Numbered from the stretch's first letter, positions 35,864 through 45,905 are shown. The stretch: 64,000 bases of DNA from Stomatohabitans albus (GCF_036336025.1 NZ_JAYKKE010000002.1:489364-553363), one strand, 5' to 3'. Translations and numbers: made by a program. Notes: a model not told the origin generated them from the sequence alone.

Positions 35864-36547
35864 TTGGCTGAACTACATGTCGTTCGCGCGCCGCTCATCG
35901 ACTATGAACGCTGTCTTGAATGGCAGAACACGTTGGTGGCGGCGCGCCAACGTGATCTGATTCCAGATGTGCTGCTCGCCGTGACACACCCACCGGTGTA
36001 CACGGCTGGCAAGCACGCCGATCTGGCAAAGAATGTCACTGGCTTACGCCCTGATATTCCGGTTGTACCTATTGATCGTGGTGGGGATGTGACCTATCAC
36101 GGACCTGGCCAAGTTGTCGCCTATCCGATCATGAAACGGGGACGTCGTGGAGTAGCGAAAGCACATGTGGAGGCGATGGAAGAAGCCGTTATCCGCGTGT
36201 GTGCCGACCTTGGCGTAACGGCATTTAGACGTCCTGAGTATCCTGGGGTGTGGGTTGATACCAACGAACCATTCCCCGCAAAAATCTGTGCGGTGGGAGT
36301 ACGGATCACCGAAGGTGTTACAAAACATGGGTTGGCCTTCAACGTGGCCGTCAACCGCGATGACTACGCAGGCATCATTCCATGTGGGATTACGGAGGGA
36401 ACAGTCACCAGCCTGGACGCCCTTGGTGTGGATATTCATCTTGAGATTGCTCGTGAAATGATTATTGACACCCTTGGAGAAACCCTTAATGGCTATCTGA
36501 TCCCAGGTAACCTTGATGACCTATTCGACGCAGCGCAAGGAGTGTGA
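35864..36547 (+). CDS. lipB: Octanoyl-(acyl-carrier) protein octanoyltransferase LipB
   Basis: LipB moves octanoyl from acyl-carrier protein to the lipoyl-domain lysine, the first step of lipoate synthesis. The 227-residue protein has the family pattern: DVLLAVTHPPVYTAGKHA (about 35), RGGDVTYHGPGQVVAYPIM (about 70) and the catalytic pair in EPFPAKICAVGVRI (Lys) and IIPCGITEGTVTSL (Cys). It starts with TTG at 35864 (TTGGCTGAACTA), 11 bp after sucB with an AAAGGAT site. It overlaps lipA at its 3' end, so the two are translationally coupled. Confidence 0.94.
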   Translation: MAELHVVRAPLIDYERCLEWQNTLVAARQRDLIPDVLLAVTHPPVYTAGKHADLAKNVTGLRPDIPVVPIDRGGDVTYHGPGQVVAYPIMKRGRRGVAKAHVEAMEEAVIRVCADLGVTAFRRPEYPGVWVDTNEPFPAKICAVGVRITEGVTKHGLAFNVAVNRDDYAGIIPCGITEGTVTSLDALGVDIHLEIAREMIIDTLGETLNGYLIPGNLDDLFDAAQGV

Positions 36548-37584
36548 CCGTGTCTACGTGTTCTCAAATTGATCGTGGCATTATTCCTGAGGGTGCGCGC
36601 GTATTGACCCTGGCAGGAACCCGCCAAATCGCACAGCGTAAGCCTGCTTGGATGAAGCGTGATGTGCCCTTAGCTGGCCCGGTGTATCGGGAATTAAAAA
36701 AAGAAATGCGTGGGTCCTCTCTCCATACCGTTTGTGAGGAGGCACGCTGCCCCAATATTCATGAGTGTTGGGAATTACGTGAAGCCAGTTTCCTCATTGG
36801 TGGCAGTGTGTGCACACGTCGATGTGGATTCTGCAATATAGCGTCGGGTAAACCGGGTGAATATGACCAGGAAGAACCAGCTCGGGTAGCAGAAACCTGT
36901 GCCCGGATGGGATTACATTTCGCCGTCGTGACGGGCGTGGCGAGGGATGATTTGCCCGATAAAGCGGCATGGCTTTATGCACAAACATGCAAAGAGATCC
37001 ACGCCCTCCTCCCCCACTGTGGTGTGGAATTATTAGTTGATGACTTTGGCGGGAAGCGGGCGCTTCTCGAAATGGTCCTTGATGCGGAACCCCAAGTCCT
37101 TGCACACAATCTTGAAACCGTCGAACGTACCCACCGGCACACTCGTCCGGCGTTCCGGTATCAACGCTCCCTGGATATCATGCGCCATAGCGCCGCCTAT
37201 GCCCCAGCAATTGCACGGAAATCCAACATAATGCTTGGCCTGGGGGAAACCAAAGAAGAAGTCCATAAAACGATGCAAGATTTGGTTGATGCTGGATGTC
37301 AGATTCTGACCATCAATCAGTACCTTCAGCCAACCCATAACCATCTTGCGTTGCAACGGTTTATCCATCCCGATGAGTTTGCAGCGTACGCTGACTACGG
37401 TAAATCCATCGGCTTTATCCACGTTGAGGCTGGCCCATTGGTTCGCTCATCTTATATGGCTGGTGAACAAGCCATTAAAGCCGGGGTATGGCGGCGGCCT
37501 ACCGAAGAAGATGAACGGGCAATTGCCCAGGCTCGAGAAGCAGCGCAGGCTCGAGAAGCAGCGTTGGAGAAAGCTGGCGTGTGA
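36544..37584 (+). CDS. lipA: Lipoyl synthase LipA
   Basis: Radical SAM enzyme that inserts two sulfurs into the octanoyl chain. It has the auxiliary cluster cysteines CEEARCPNIHEC (CX4CX5C, about 61-72) and the radical-SAM cysteines CTRRCGFCNIASGKP (CX3CX2C, about 88-102). The C-terminal RSSYMAGEQ serine, which ligates the auxiliary cluster in the family, is present (about 301). The start overlaps the lipB stop; the GTG at 36544 or at 36550 could be used. The tail is a short repeat of Ala-Arg-Glu-Ala (about 330-340). ErpA, encoded in this window, would be a plausible cluster donor. Confidence 0.95.
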   Translation: MTVSTCSQIDRGIIPEGARVLTLAGTRQIAQRKPAWMKRDVPLAGPVYRELKKEMRGSSLHTVCEEARCPNIHECWELREASFLIGGSVCTRRCGFCNIASGKPGEYDQEEPARVAETCARMGLHFAVVTGVARDDLPDKAAWLYAQTCKEIHALLPHCGVELLVDDFGGKRALLEMVLDAEPQVLAHNLETVERTHRHTRPAFRYQRSLDIMRHSAAYAPAIARKSNIMLGLGETKEEVHKTMQDLVDAGCQILTINQYLQPTHNHLALQRFIHPDEFAAYADYGKSIGFIHVEAGPLVRSSYMAGEQAIKAGVWRRPTEEDERAIAQAREAAQAREAALEKAGV

Positions 37585-38642
37585 TGATTTGGCCGATACT
37601 TGCCCAAGCTGGGCAGTCGGCATCAGCGAGTGCATCGCCTTCAGCAACCCCTCTTGTTGAAGGCGATGTTGTTGAAGCCGCAACGAATAGTGTTCAGTGT
37701 GTGGATGCCAATCCTGTATGTGTATGGGTTCACCAAACGACCGGAAGTGCGCTTCTCGCCAATTGGGTAGGCACATTCTTGCCAGGGCTCATTCAAGTGA
37801 TCATTATTTTGTTCGTCACTTGGATCCTCACCCGTATTGCGCACCGCCTCATTGTCGCGCTCTTTGAGCGGGTCATTCAGACACGCATTAATCCGTTTGA
37901 TAAACGATCGCATGGTGCAGAACAATCCCTCCTCTCCGATGGGGCTAAACGGAAACGTGCACGTACGCTCGGCCATGTTGTCGGTTCGGCTTTTAGCGTG
38001 GGCGCATGGGCTGTTGCCATCATCACATCCCTAGCCCATCTGGGATTTAATATCGCACCGTTGCTTGCGAGTGCGGGCATTGCTGGTGTGGCCCTGGGGT
38101 TTGGTGCCCAGAACCTTGTTAAGGATTATCTCACTGGACTCTTTTTAATTGTTGAGGGTCAGTACGCGGTTGGTGATTGGATTCTGCTGGATGAAGCCGA
38201 AGGTGAAGTGGAGTCCATTACCTTGCGGGTTACACGACTCCGTGACACGGATGGCACCGTTTGGTTTATTCCTAACGGGCAGATTACGCGTGTGGCCAAC
38301 CAAAGTAAGCAGTGGTCTAAGGCGCTCGTTGACTTACCATTATCGCCTACGGTGCCCTACACCCGTGTCGAAGAAATCGTAAATAGCGCCAGTGAACGTT
38401 TTGCCGACGATGAGCGTTGGAAACCTATGCTGTCTGGGACACCTGAGTTTTCAGGTGTTGTCCGTGTTGATCGGTTTGGCCCGGTTTACCGGGTGATGAT
38501 CACAACCCAGCCTGGCCAGCAGTGGAAGATCAAACGGATGTATCTTGTGGAGCTCAAACGGGCCTTTGATGCCGCGGGTATCACGATGACATTAGATCCG
38601 AAAACAACAGCAGTTGAGTCAGAATCACCTTCAGCAGATTAA
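37581..38642 (+). CDS. MscS-family mechanosensitive ion channel
   Basis: A 353-residue small-conductance mechanosensitive channel, opening under membrane tension to release solutes. It has membrane helices at about 55-90 and 120-150. The pore-lining helix is clear in GIAGVALGFGAQNLVKDYLT (about 168), followed by the beta domain (VGDWILLDEAEGEVESITLR) and the C-terminal alpha/beta domain. The first 50 residues are unusual: a low-complexity Ser/Ala segment and a loop with two cysteines (QCVDANPVCVW) likely outside the cell. The ATG overlaps the lipA stop (ATGA), so the gene rides on the lipoate operon. Confidence 0.92.
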   Translation: MMIWPILAQAGQSASASASPSATPLVEGDVVEAATNSVQCVDANPVCVWVHQTTGSALLANWVGTFLPGLIQVIIILFVTWILTRIAHRLIVALFERVIQTRINPFDKRSHGAEQSLLSDGAKRKRARTLGHVVGSAFSVGAWAVAIITSLAHLGFNIAPLLASAGIAGVALGFGAQNLVKDYLTGLFLIVEGQYAVGDWILLDEAEGEVESITLRVTRLRDTDGTVWFIPNGQITRVANQSKQWSKALVDLPLSPTVPYTRVEEIVNSASERFADDERWKPMLSGTPEFSGVVRVDRFGPVYRVMITTQPGQQWKIKRMYLVELKRAFDAAGITMTLDPKTTAVESESPSAD

Positions 38643-38682
38643 ACTATTCAGTTTCTGACAAGATGATGAGTAGGGAGCGGCC

Positions 38683-40122
38683 ATGCACCAGCAAGAAACC
38701 CTAGGCGCGAATCCATCAATACGCGATGTGATGGAACGGGTTAGCGCAGGCACCGTTGACTTTATTGATTTTCGGTTTATTGATTTGCCGGGTATGCAGC
38801 AGAGCTTTAGTGTCCCTGCCCATCGGGTGACTGAAACCACCTTTGTTGACGGGTTAGCCTTTGATGGGTCCAGCGTTCGTGGCTACACGGCAATCCAAGA
38901 ATCAGATATGCAATTGGTGCCCGATCCTGCAAGCGCATTTTGGGATCCCTTCCGCACCCATTCAACCATCGCAATGAATTGCTTTGTGCGTGATCCCTTA
39001 ACGGGTGAAGCCTTTAGCCGCGACCCTCGTGGGGTTGCTCAGCGTGCGGAGGCGTACCTCCAAAGCACCGGTATTGCGGATACCGCCTTTATGGGACCAG
39101 AGGCTGAGTTCTTTATTTTTGACAAGGTGGCCTTCAAAAATGATGCGGGCCATTCCTTTTTCACCCTTGATAGCCAAGAAGCGGCATGGAATACCGACAA
39201 CCCAGCACTCGGCGGGTATCCCCTACGCCATAAGGGTGGGTACTTCCCCACCAGCCCGGCGGACCGGCTAATCGATGTACGTGCTGAAATGGTGATGGCC
39301 CTCGAAGCCGCAGGGATTGAAACCGAACTCCATCATCATGAATGTGCAACAGCGGGACAATGCGAGATTGGGGTGAAGTTTGATTCACTGGCCCGGTCAG
39401 CAGATCGCTTGATGATGTTTAAGTATTTTGTGCGTAACGTTGCGGATAGCTATGGCATGACCGCAACGTTTATGCCCAAACCAGTGTTTGGTGACAACGG
39501 GTCAGGGATGCACACGCACCAAAGCCTGTTTAAGAACGGTGAACCACTGTTCTACGACGAAAACGGGTACGCCGGTCTCAGCGACCTTGCGAGGTGGTAT
39601 ATCGGCGGATTGCTCGCCCATGCCCCTGCTGTCATGGCGTTTACCAATGCCACAACCAACTCGTACAAACGTCTCGTTCCTGGCTATGAAGCCCCGGTCA
39701 ATATGGTCTATAGCCAGCGTAACCGTTCAGCGGCTGTGCGTATCCCGCTGACCGGAACGAACGCCAAGGCTAAGCGGGTGGAATTCCGCATTCCTGACCC
39801 ACTGGCAAACCCCTACCTGGCCTTCAGTGCCATGCTGATGGCCGGCCTTGATGGGATTGCCCACCGCATTGAGCCACATGAGCCGGTGGATAAAGATATT
39901 TATGAGCTCGGTCCTGAAGCTCTTGCTGACTTGCCTGCCGTGCCAGCCTCACTTGAAGAAGCTCTTGCTGCCCTCGTCGATGACCACGACTTCCTATTAG
40001 CCGGTGGTGTCTTTACGCCGGACCTCATTGAAACGCATGTGAACTACAAAATGGCTCATGAAGTAACCGAACTGCGGTTACGACCCACCCCCTTTGAGTT
40101 CGAAATGTATTACGCCTTGTAA
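38683..40122 (+). CDS. glnA: Glutamine synthetase type I, adenylylation-regulated form
   Basis: GlnA joins ammonia to glutamate using ATP. The 479-residue protein has FDGSSVRGYTAIQESDM (about 61), the metal-binding GPEAEFFIFD (about 129), the ammonia/glutamate site and NPYLAFSAMLMAG. The adenylylation tyrosine is present at Tyr407 in DKDIYELGPEALADLP, so GlnE, encoded nearby, can regulate it. The length with the extra loop is the beta type found in actinobacterial GlnA1. It starts at 38683 (ATG, AGGGAGCG site). The glnA-glnE-glnA2 arrangement matches Mycobacterium, with one extra gene inserted. Confidence 0.96.
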   Translation: MHQQETLGANPSIRDVMERVSAGTVDFIDFRFIDLPGMQQSFSVPAHRVTETTFVDGLAFDGSSVRGYTAIQESDMQLVPDPASAFWDPFRTHSTIAMNCFVRDPLTGEAFSRDPRGVAQRAEAYLQSTGIADTAFMGPEAEFFIFDKVAFKNDAGHSFFTLDSQEAAWNTDNPALGGYPLRHKGGYFPTSPADRLIDVRAEMVMALEAAGIETELHHHECATAGQCEIGVKFDSLARSADRLMMFKYFVRNVADSYGMTATFMPKPVFGDNGSGMHTHQSLFKNGEPLFYDENGYAGLSDLARWYIGGLLAHAPAVMAFTNATTNSYKRLVPGYEAPVNMVYSQRNRSAAVRIPLTGTNAKAKRVEFRIPDPLANPYLAFSAMLMAGLDGIAHRIEPHEPVDKDIYELGPEALADLPAVPASLEEALAALVDDHDFLLAGGVFTPDLIETHVNYKMAHEVTELRLRPTPFEFEMYYAL

Positions 40123-40138
40123 CTATCTATACCGCTTT

Positions 40139-40169
40139 TTGGGCCAAGACTGCGGTGATCTTGGCCCAA
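40139..40169. terminator. Hairpin between convergent glnA and DUF5129 gene
   Basis: TTGGGCCAAGA pairs with TCTTGGCCCAA (11 bp, perfect) around a 9-base loop. No T-run follows on either strand, so it may be a U-less terminator used by both convergent genes. Confidence 0.65.
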
Positions 40170-40189
40170 ATGATGAGCGTTTGTGCCAA

Positions 40190-41635
40190 CTACCAGCTCG
40201 ATGAACCGCCTCCACCGCTGAAGGAACCGCTACCCCCAAATCCACTTCCAAAACTGGTATTTGACGAACCCCATGAACTTGAGTGCCCGCTGCTGCCTGA
40301 GTTATAGGCGTTGCTTGTGTAATGCGTATGCATGACGACATACGGTACCCAGTTGTTGTACCCCATGCCCACACGCCAATCGTGGTCATAGATTGATGGT
40401 GCATCATCTTGGCTCATCGCTTTTTCGCCGTATTCCCGTTGTGCGATCCCCGATAGCACACTTTGGTATTCACCAATCACGCGGGCATACATCGTCATAA
40501 AGTCAGGGTCTTTAACGGCTGATTCAAGCTCAAGTACCTTGTTTTTCATTTCATTAAGGTCCGAACGCGAGAGTTCATCTGAAGAGGCTGCAACCGCCTC
40601 ACTTATGTCCCACTGCAATTCAATTAACTTTTTCTGCCGTATATTGGCATCACCTTGTTCCATTTCAAATAGTTCATTAATATTTGAAATAGCTGTTTGA
40701 AGCTCAGTTACACGTTTATCAGCCTTAGCCAGTTTGGAACTGTGTCGTATAAGTGTCCAAAACGACGGCTCATCAAGTCCCCAAGACTCAACTAGCTTTG
40801 TTGTTTTTCGAATAGCCAAAAAGTTATCAAGAACCTCTTTCCATTCACTACGAAGTTTTTCATTCGCAAGGGGTGATGACAGACTATTAGCTCGAATATC
40901 CACTTCATCCAATTCAGTAGCAATATCGCCCAATGTATCTCGTAGATGGATATAGGCTCGTTTTGCCGCACTGCGACGTGACGCCACGAACGTTATCAGT
41001 ATAATCGCCCATATACTCCCGATAAACAAAGTGATACCTTGGAAAAACCACTCTGGACTGAATGTTGGGCCACTGTCTTCAGTGCGGGTTGGTGATGTGC
41101 CCAAGGAAAGGTCAGTACTAGCCTCTATACCGTCCAGTAACCCAATGGCGTAATTGCCTCTCCTCAGTCCAGGCTTCATTGCATCAATTGAAGCGTCAAG
41201 ATGACGACCTTCAAAAATGTTTAATGCTTGGCACACCGCATCACCGCAATACAGCCCAACTCGCTGAGGGTCAAAACCCACGGCAGCCATCAATAATCCA
41301 CTCTCAAACTTATTTTTATTTTCACTACTTAAGAGTGAATTATCTTGATCAAATGCGTAGTTCTTTACATCGATATTTAGATTATCAGTATTCTTATCAA
41401 ATGTAATATAAACAACACGCTTCACCTCGGGAGGTAACCCTATTTGTTTTGTATTCGTGACGAGTAAGGATTCGTCTTCATTCGTCAATATATCACTTGG
41501 ATCAATAATGGAGACTTGAACATCAGTCGTTGTTTGAGCTAGTACGGGTGAACTAAACCCAACAACGATACCGACCATCACCATTGCACATAGCAAACGA
41601 ATAATGGCTGATTGACGTGACGACCCTGTGTTCAT
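40190..41635 (-). CDS. Exported DUF5129/TPM-like membrane protein
   Basis: A 481-residue protein with an N-terminal signal (RLLCAMVMVGIVVGFSSPVLA, cleavage before QTTT), an extracytoplasmic domain of about 150 residues (SIIDPSDILTNEDESLLVTN), and a membrane helix (FFQGITLFIGSIWAIILITF, about 195-215). A cytoplasmic coiled-coil region follows (about 220-380). The C-terminus is Ser/Gly-rich (SFGSGFGGSGSFSGGGGSS). This layout matches the TPM/DUF5129 group of actinobacterial proteins, whose function is not established; the call is by architecture. The tail is like that of other TPM-domain proteins. It interrupts the usual glnA-glnE spacing, which may mean nothing for its role. Confidence 0.75.
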   Translation of the reverse strand: MNTGSSRQSAIIRLLCAMVMVGIVVGFSSPVLAQTTTDVQVSIIDPSDILTNEDESLLVTNTKQIGLPPEVKRVVYITFDKNTDNLNIDVKNYAFDQDNSLLSSENKNKFESGLLMAAVGFDPQRVGLYCGDAVCQALNIFEGRHLDASIDAMKPGLRRGNYAIGLLDGIEASTDLSLGTSPTRTEDSGPTFSPEWFFQGITLFIGSIWAIILITFVASRRSAAKRAYIHLRDTLGDIATELDEVDIRANSLSSPLANEKLRSEWKEVLDNFLAIRKTTKLVESWGLDEPSFWTLIRHSSKLAKADKRVTELQTAISNINELFEMEQGDANIRQKKLIELQWDISEAVAASSDELSRSDLNEMKNKVLELESAVKDPDFMTMYARVIGEYQSVLSGIAQREYGEKAMSQDDAPSIYDHDWRVGMGYNNWVPYVVMHTHYTSNAYNSGSSGHSSSWGSSNTSFGSGFGGSGSFSGGGGSSSW

Positions 41636-41727
41636 TGCTCCTCCTTAATAGTGGTTAGCAGGCTATCAAGGTAGATAAAGTGACCTCAACCTATCTCGAT
41701 CAGGGAAAGTCCTGTGGTTCACAGCCC

Positions 41728-44574
41728 CTAGGACCAAAACACCGTATCAAAGACCTTTCGGATACGTCGCCTAGCTCGGTCTGTACGTTCGGTAACGGCT
41801 TGGCCACCCTGGACATCATGTTCTTGGAGGACTGCAGCCAAATGGGCCAAGGTTGCCGGAGTTCGTGGCAAGGTATTGGTGTCGCTTACCTGCATTAACC
41901 AGAGGGCGTTGCGAATTCTGCTCAACCAAATCCAACCATCACGAGCAAATACATAGTCGACGTCCTGCATGATGCTAGCGTCACGCATCGCAACGAGACG
42001 CCCCAATGTTGATGGCACCCGTAGCTCAGGATTTGATGCGCCATATCGTATTGCGGCCAGCTGGGTGCACCACTCCACGTCGCTCAACCCACCAGGTGCC
42101 GTTTTCAGGCTCAGGCCCGACCCTAACCCCGTATCGTGGCGTAATGTCGCACCATTTGAAAAGGACTGTTGTGGCGCGGGCGACACTCCCAAACGAACGG
42201 ATCGCGTGAAGAGGTGGGACTGCGAGAACTGACCTAATCGCCGATCGACTTGTAATCCTGTTTGCCCACGTTCAGCTTCCACCCGTGCTTTCATTGTTCG
42301 AATGGCCATCACCGTTTGTTCAGGAACATCACGGGGGAATACCAGGTCAGCCCAACCATCAATGGTGGCTTGGGCTAGGTGCAGGTCACCAGCGGCGGGT
42401 CGGGCAAGGGTGAGGGCTTGTAACTGCCATGGTTCAGCCCATTCATGGAGCCACTGGATGGTCCCATGACTGGTTAATGTAATGGCCCCGGACCGGCCAC
42501 CTGGCCGCAAATCTAGGTCGAGTTTGAACGTGCCTTCTTGGTCGATGAACCCCTCATTGAGCCGCAAGAGCCGCTCAACCGCTTGGGCGGCTGCCTCCGC
42601 ATCACCGTCATAGATGATCATGGCGTCGAGGTCCGAACCAAATGCCAATTCACGTGCCCCCCAACGGCCCAGGGCGATGATGCCCAATCGCACATTGGGT
42701 GGACACACCAAAGCAACAGCCAAGTCCATTAATGCATCGGCCAGATCAGACAATTCAGCGTTTGTATCACATACCTCAGCACCATTCGTCAGCGAACGCA
42801 GCATGATACGTAACCGTTGGCGAAGGAAAAGCCGACGGATGCCATTTATCAGTTGAGCATCCAGGGGCCGATCTTTAAAGTGCGCCGTTTGCTTCGCAAA
42901 GTCGTTGGCGGTATGCACCTTGGCAACCTGGTCGGGGTATTCGAGCAACGTTAAGAGTTCAGGTTGATGCTGCAAATGCGGTCCAATCCGTGGTGACTGG
43001 CCTAATGCGGTGACCAGCATCGTTGCTGCCGGAGGATTGTCAGTAATGATTTGTTGGACCACCGGATGCTGACCACTTGTTTCAATCAAGGTACGCAAGG
43101 CACCTAACCCAGCATCTGGATCTCCTGTAGTTGCGAGGGCATTCAGCAACAATGGGGCAACAAGGCGCAGTGGGCGAGCAAGCCGACCACGAATCTTAAA
43201 GAGGGCATTCAGATTTTTGACTGCACTTTTGGGGTTAGAAAACCCAAGAACGTGAAGCCTGTCCACCACAGCGCGCGAGTTTAATTTGCCAACAGCCGCG
43301 AGGGCGTCCTCTAGCGAATAGTCTGCAACGACATCGAGAAGCGGCATCAAAAAGAGATGGTGATACATCGCACGAGCTTCACGACGCACACGCGCGAGGT
43401 GTTGATCAAAATGCGTCAGTGCCGTCGCCGTCATATCTGAGCGAAACCCACATGCGTAGGCAATTGATCCACGGGTTTGATCATCCATAGGCACCGTGTG
43501 GGTGCGACGTCCGGCATAGAGCTGGAGACGGTGTTCAACCGTCCGAAGGGCTTGGTAGCTATACATTGCTTTGGTGGCGTCCTCCGTGCTCACCAATCCC
43601 TCACGGGCAAGGGCATCAAGCGCCTCTAGGGTGCCAGGTACTCGTAGCGATGGGGTGACCGTTCCATGGATAAGCTGAAGGAGTTGAACGGTGAATTCGA
43701 TATCTCGTAATCCGCCAGGTGCAAGTTTCAGTTGAGCGTCACCATCACGTTGGACAGGAGGCGAATGTTCGACTTGTGTTTTCATCTGGCGAATCTCGGA
43801 CAGCCGGTCGGTGCCTAATTGTGCTGGCCACACCATGGACACGCCCGCCGCAATTAATGCCTCACCGATTTCGGTATTACCGGCCACATGACGTGCTTTG
43901 AGAAAGGCCTGAGCTTCCCAGGTTTTAGCCCACCGTTTCCAGTAGTGCTGCCAACTTTCTAGTGGACGAGTAAGGGGGCCGTTACGGCCCTCAGGACGGA
44001 GACCGGCATCCATCTCGTAGACCGCGCCAAGGGGTGTATGTCCTCCGAGAATCTGAAGCACTCGCTTGGCTGTGAGGTCTGCGGCTTGGGCATTGCCATC
44101 GTGAACAAAAACGACATCAACATCAGAAATATAGTTCAACTCACGACCACCAAGCTTGCCCATTCCGATCACCGCCAACCCGCCAGGATTGTCTAGCCAA
44201 GTCAAGGTCGCTTGGATAAGACCCTGGGCTAGGTCGGCAAGCTGATGCCCGACGGCAGGCATCGCAGCGTGTCCGATGAGATCACGTACTGCGATTTGGA
44301 TAAGATATTGGCGTTGGATAGCTGCAAGATGGACTGCCATATGAGCGTCATCGGCCGGTTCACCAGGGGCGGGGGCATCCTGGAGGGCCTTTGTGGCAAT
44401 CTCATCGGGTGTGTACGCATGATCTGGGTCGATTATGGCGTGAACCCAGTCGGGGTGGTCGCCAATCCAACGTCCGATTGCAGGGCTAGCTGGGGCGAGC
44501 GCGTTGGCGTTCACATGGTCAACAAGCCATGGGTCGTGTTCGATTGCTCGTTCCCAGCCAACCCAGGTACCCAT
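41728..44574 (-). CDS. glnE: Glutamine synthetase adenylyltransferase/adenylyl-removing enzyme
   Basis: GlnE adds AMP to, and may remove it from, GlnA to tune nitrogen assimilation. The 948-residue protein has two nucleotidyltransferase domains. The first has GKLGGRELNYISDVDVVF (about 138), the second GRWGARELAFGSDLDAMIIY (about 645). Both keep the Gly-rich segment and the DxD acidic pair. A helical linker lies between them and a second one at the C-terminus. Length is near the usual. Its start overlaps the glnA2 stop by one base (TGATG), so it is coupled to glnA2. The target tyrosine is conserved in the GlnA at 38683-40122. Confidence 0.95.
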   Translation of the reverse strand: MGTWVGWERAIEHDPWLVDHVNANALAPASPAIGRWIGDHPDWVHAIIDPDHAYTPDEIATKALQDAPAPGEPADDAHMAVHLAAIQRQYLIQIAVRDLIGHAAMPAVGHQLADLAQGLIQATLTWLDNPGGLAVIGMGKLGGRELNYISDVDVVFVHDGNAQAADLTAKRVLQILGGHTPLGAVYEMDAGLRPEGRNGPLTRPLESWQHYWKRWAKTWEAQAFLKARHVAGNTEIGEALIAAGVSMVWPAQLGTDRLSEIRQMKTQVEHSPPVQRDGDAQLKLAPGGLRDIEFTVQLLQLIHGTVTPSLRVPGTLEALDALAREGLVSTEDATKAMYSYQALRTVEHRLQLYAGRRTHTVPMDDQTRGSIAYACGFRSDMTATALTHFDQHLARVRREARAMYHHLFLMPLLDVVADYSLEDALAAVGKLNSRAVVDRLHVLGFSNPKSAVKNLNALFKIRGRLARPLRLVAPLLLNALATTGDPDAGLGALRTLIETSGQHPVVQQIITDNPPAATMLVTALGQSPRIGPHLQHQPELLTLLEYPDQVAKVHTANDFAKQTAHFKDRPLDAQLINGIRRLFLRQRLRIMLRSLTNGAEVCDTNAELSDLADALMDLAVALVCPPNVRLGIIALGRWGARELAFGSDLDAMIIYDGDAEAAAQAVERLLRLNEGFIDQEGTFKLDLDLRPGGRSGAITLTSHGTIQWLHEWAEPWQLQALTLARPAAGDLHLAQATIDGWADLVFPRDVPEQTVMAIRTMKARVEAERGQTGLQVDRRLGQFSQSHLFTRSVRLGVSPAPQQSFSNGATLRHDTGLGSGLSLKTAPGGLSDVEWCTQLAAIRYGASNPELRVPSTLGRLVAMRDASIMQDVDYVFARDGWIWLSRIRNALWLMQVSDTNTLPRTPATLAHLAAVLQEHDVQGGQAVTERTDRARRRIRKVFDTVFWS

Positions 44575-45905
44575 CAGAGCACCGGCAGAAAGCGTTCAAG
44601 TTCGTAGGGGGTGACTTGGCGGCGGTATTCGTCCCAATCATTCCATTTATTGCGTAAGAAATACTCAAAGACATGCTCACCTAAGGCCTGAGCAACCAAT
44701 TCGCTTTCTTCCATCGCAATGAGTGCCTCACTATAGGTGATAGGCAATAACTCAATATTGGCGGCCCGAAGCTCTGCCGGACTCATCTCATAGAGATTAT
44801 TGGCTGCCTCGGGCGGGAGTTCATACCCCTGGCGTATGCCCTCTAACCCAGCGGCCAATATCACCGAAAAAGCAAGATAAGGATTGCAGGCAGGGTCAGG
44901 GCTACGGTATTCAATTCGACGACTGCTTGCTTTATTAGGCTTGGTCCGTGGTACGCGGATGAGACTAGAGCGATTACTCGCACCCCAGCAGACATGTACG
45001 GGTGCTTCATATCCAGGAACAAGGCGTTTATAACTATTGATCCACTGGTTCGTTACTGCGGTAATTTCTTTCGCATGGCGTAAAAGTCCAGCCATAAATT
45101 GTTGGGCTACTCGACTCAACCCGTACGGTTGGTCAGGGTCGTTAAACGCGTTGTGATCGCCTTCAAACAAACTGAGGTGGGTATGCATTGCACTCCCCCA
45201 AGCCCCCGCGATTGGTTTGGGCATGAATGTTGCATGGATGCCATGTTTTAGTGCCACCTGCTTGATGACATGACGGAATGTCACGATATTGTCCGCACAA
45301 GTCAGCGCGTCAGCGTACCGTAAATCAATTTCGTGTTGGCCCGGACTTACTTCATGATGGCTATATTCAACCGGGATACCCATCGCTTCAAGGATGTCGA
45401 CTGCCTCTGAACGAAACACGCTTGGTAACCGGTCAGGAACTGAATCAAAATACCCCCCACGGTCAATTGGGGTGGGGTCGGCGATGCTATGTAACAAGTA
45501 AAACTCAATCTCGGGATGCACGTACATGGTGAATCCCATATCTTCAGCAACACTCAGGTTACGACGCAATACTTGGCGTGGATCAGCATTGAATGGTTCG
45601 CCATCAGGAGTAAACACGTCACCAAACATGCGAGCAACTGCCGGTCCTGGGGTACCATCTTTCCATGGTAAAAGCCGCAGCGTGGCCGGGTCAGGGAAGA
45701 CAACCATGTCTGATTCTTGTACCCGGCTGAACCCGTCAATTGCACTACCATCAAACCCGCAGCCTTCAGCGAAGGCTCCGGGAACCTCGTTGGCTGTCAT
45801 TGCGACGCTCTTGAGATTACCCACAACATCAGTAAACCAAAGTCGGATATATCCGATGTCACGCGACTCAATCGTATCCAGTACGTATTCTTGCTGGTGA
45901 TCCAT
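44574..45905 (-). CDS. glnA2: Glutamine synthetase, GlnA2-like, without the adenylylation segment
   Basis: A 443-residue type I glutamine synthetase homologue. It has FDGSAIDGFSRVQESDM (about 51), the metal-binding HPEIEFYLL (about 104), HHEVSPGQHEID (about 172) and NPYLAFSVILAAGLEGI (about 338). The tyrosine loop of regulated GlnA is replaced (NNLYEMSPAELRAANIE), and the protein is about 36 residues shorter than GlnA, like GlnA2 in mycobacteria. It could be a second glutamine synthetase or a ligase for related amines; the sequence does not decide. Only 33 bp separate its start from the divergent subtilisin gene. Confidence 0.88.
   Translation of the reverse strand: MDHQQEYVLDTIESRDIGYIRLWFTDVVGNLKSVAMTANEVPGAFAEGCGFDGSAIDGFSRVQESDMVVFPDPATLRLLPWKDGTPGPAVARMFGDVFTPDGEPFNADPRQVLRRNLSVAEDMGFTMYVHPEIEFYLLHSIADPTPIDRGGYFDSVPDRLPSVFRSEAVDILEAMGIPVEYSHHEVSPGQHEIDLRYADALTCADNIVTFRHVIKQVALKHGIHATFMPKPIAGAWGSAMHTHLSLFEGDHNAFNDPDQPYGLSRVAQQFMAGLLRHAKEITAVTNQWINSYKRLVPGYEAPVHVCWGASNRSSLIRVPRTKPNKASSRRIEYRSPDPACNPYLAFSVILAAGLEGIRQGYELPPEAANNLYEMSPAELRAANIELLPITYSEALIAMEESELVAQALGEHVFEYFLRNKWNDWDEYRRQVTPYELERFLPVL

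Noticed and set aside
40139-40169. Classical U-tract terminator after glnA
   Set aside because: The hairpin is strong, but no T-run follows on either strand; kept only as a U-less candidate.
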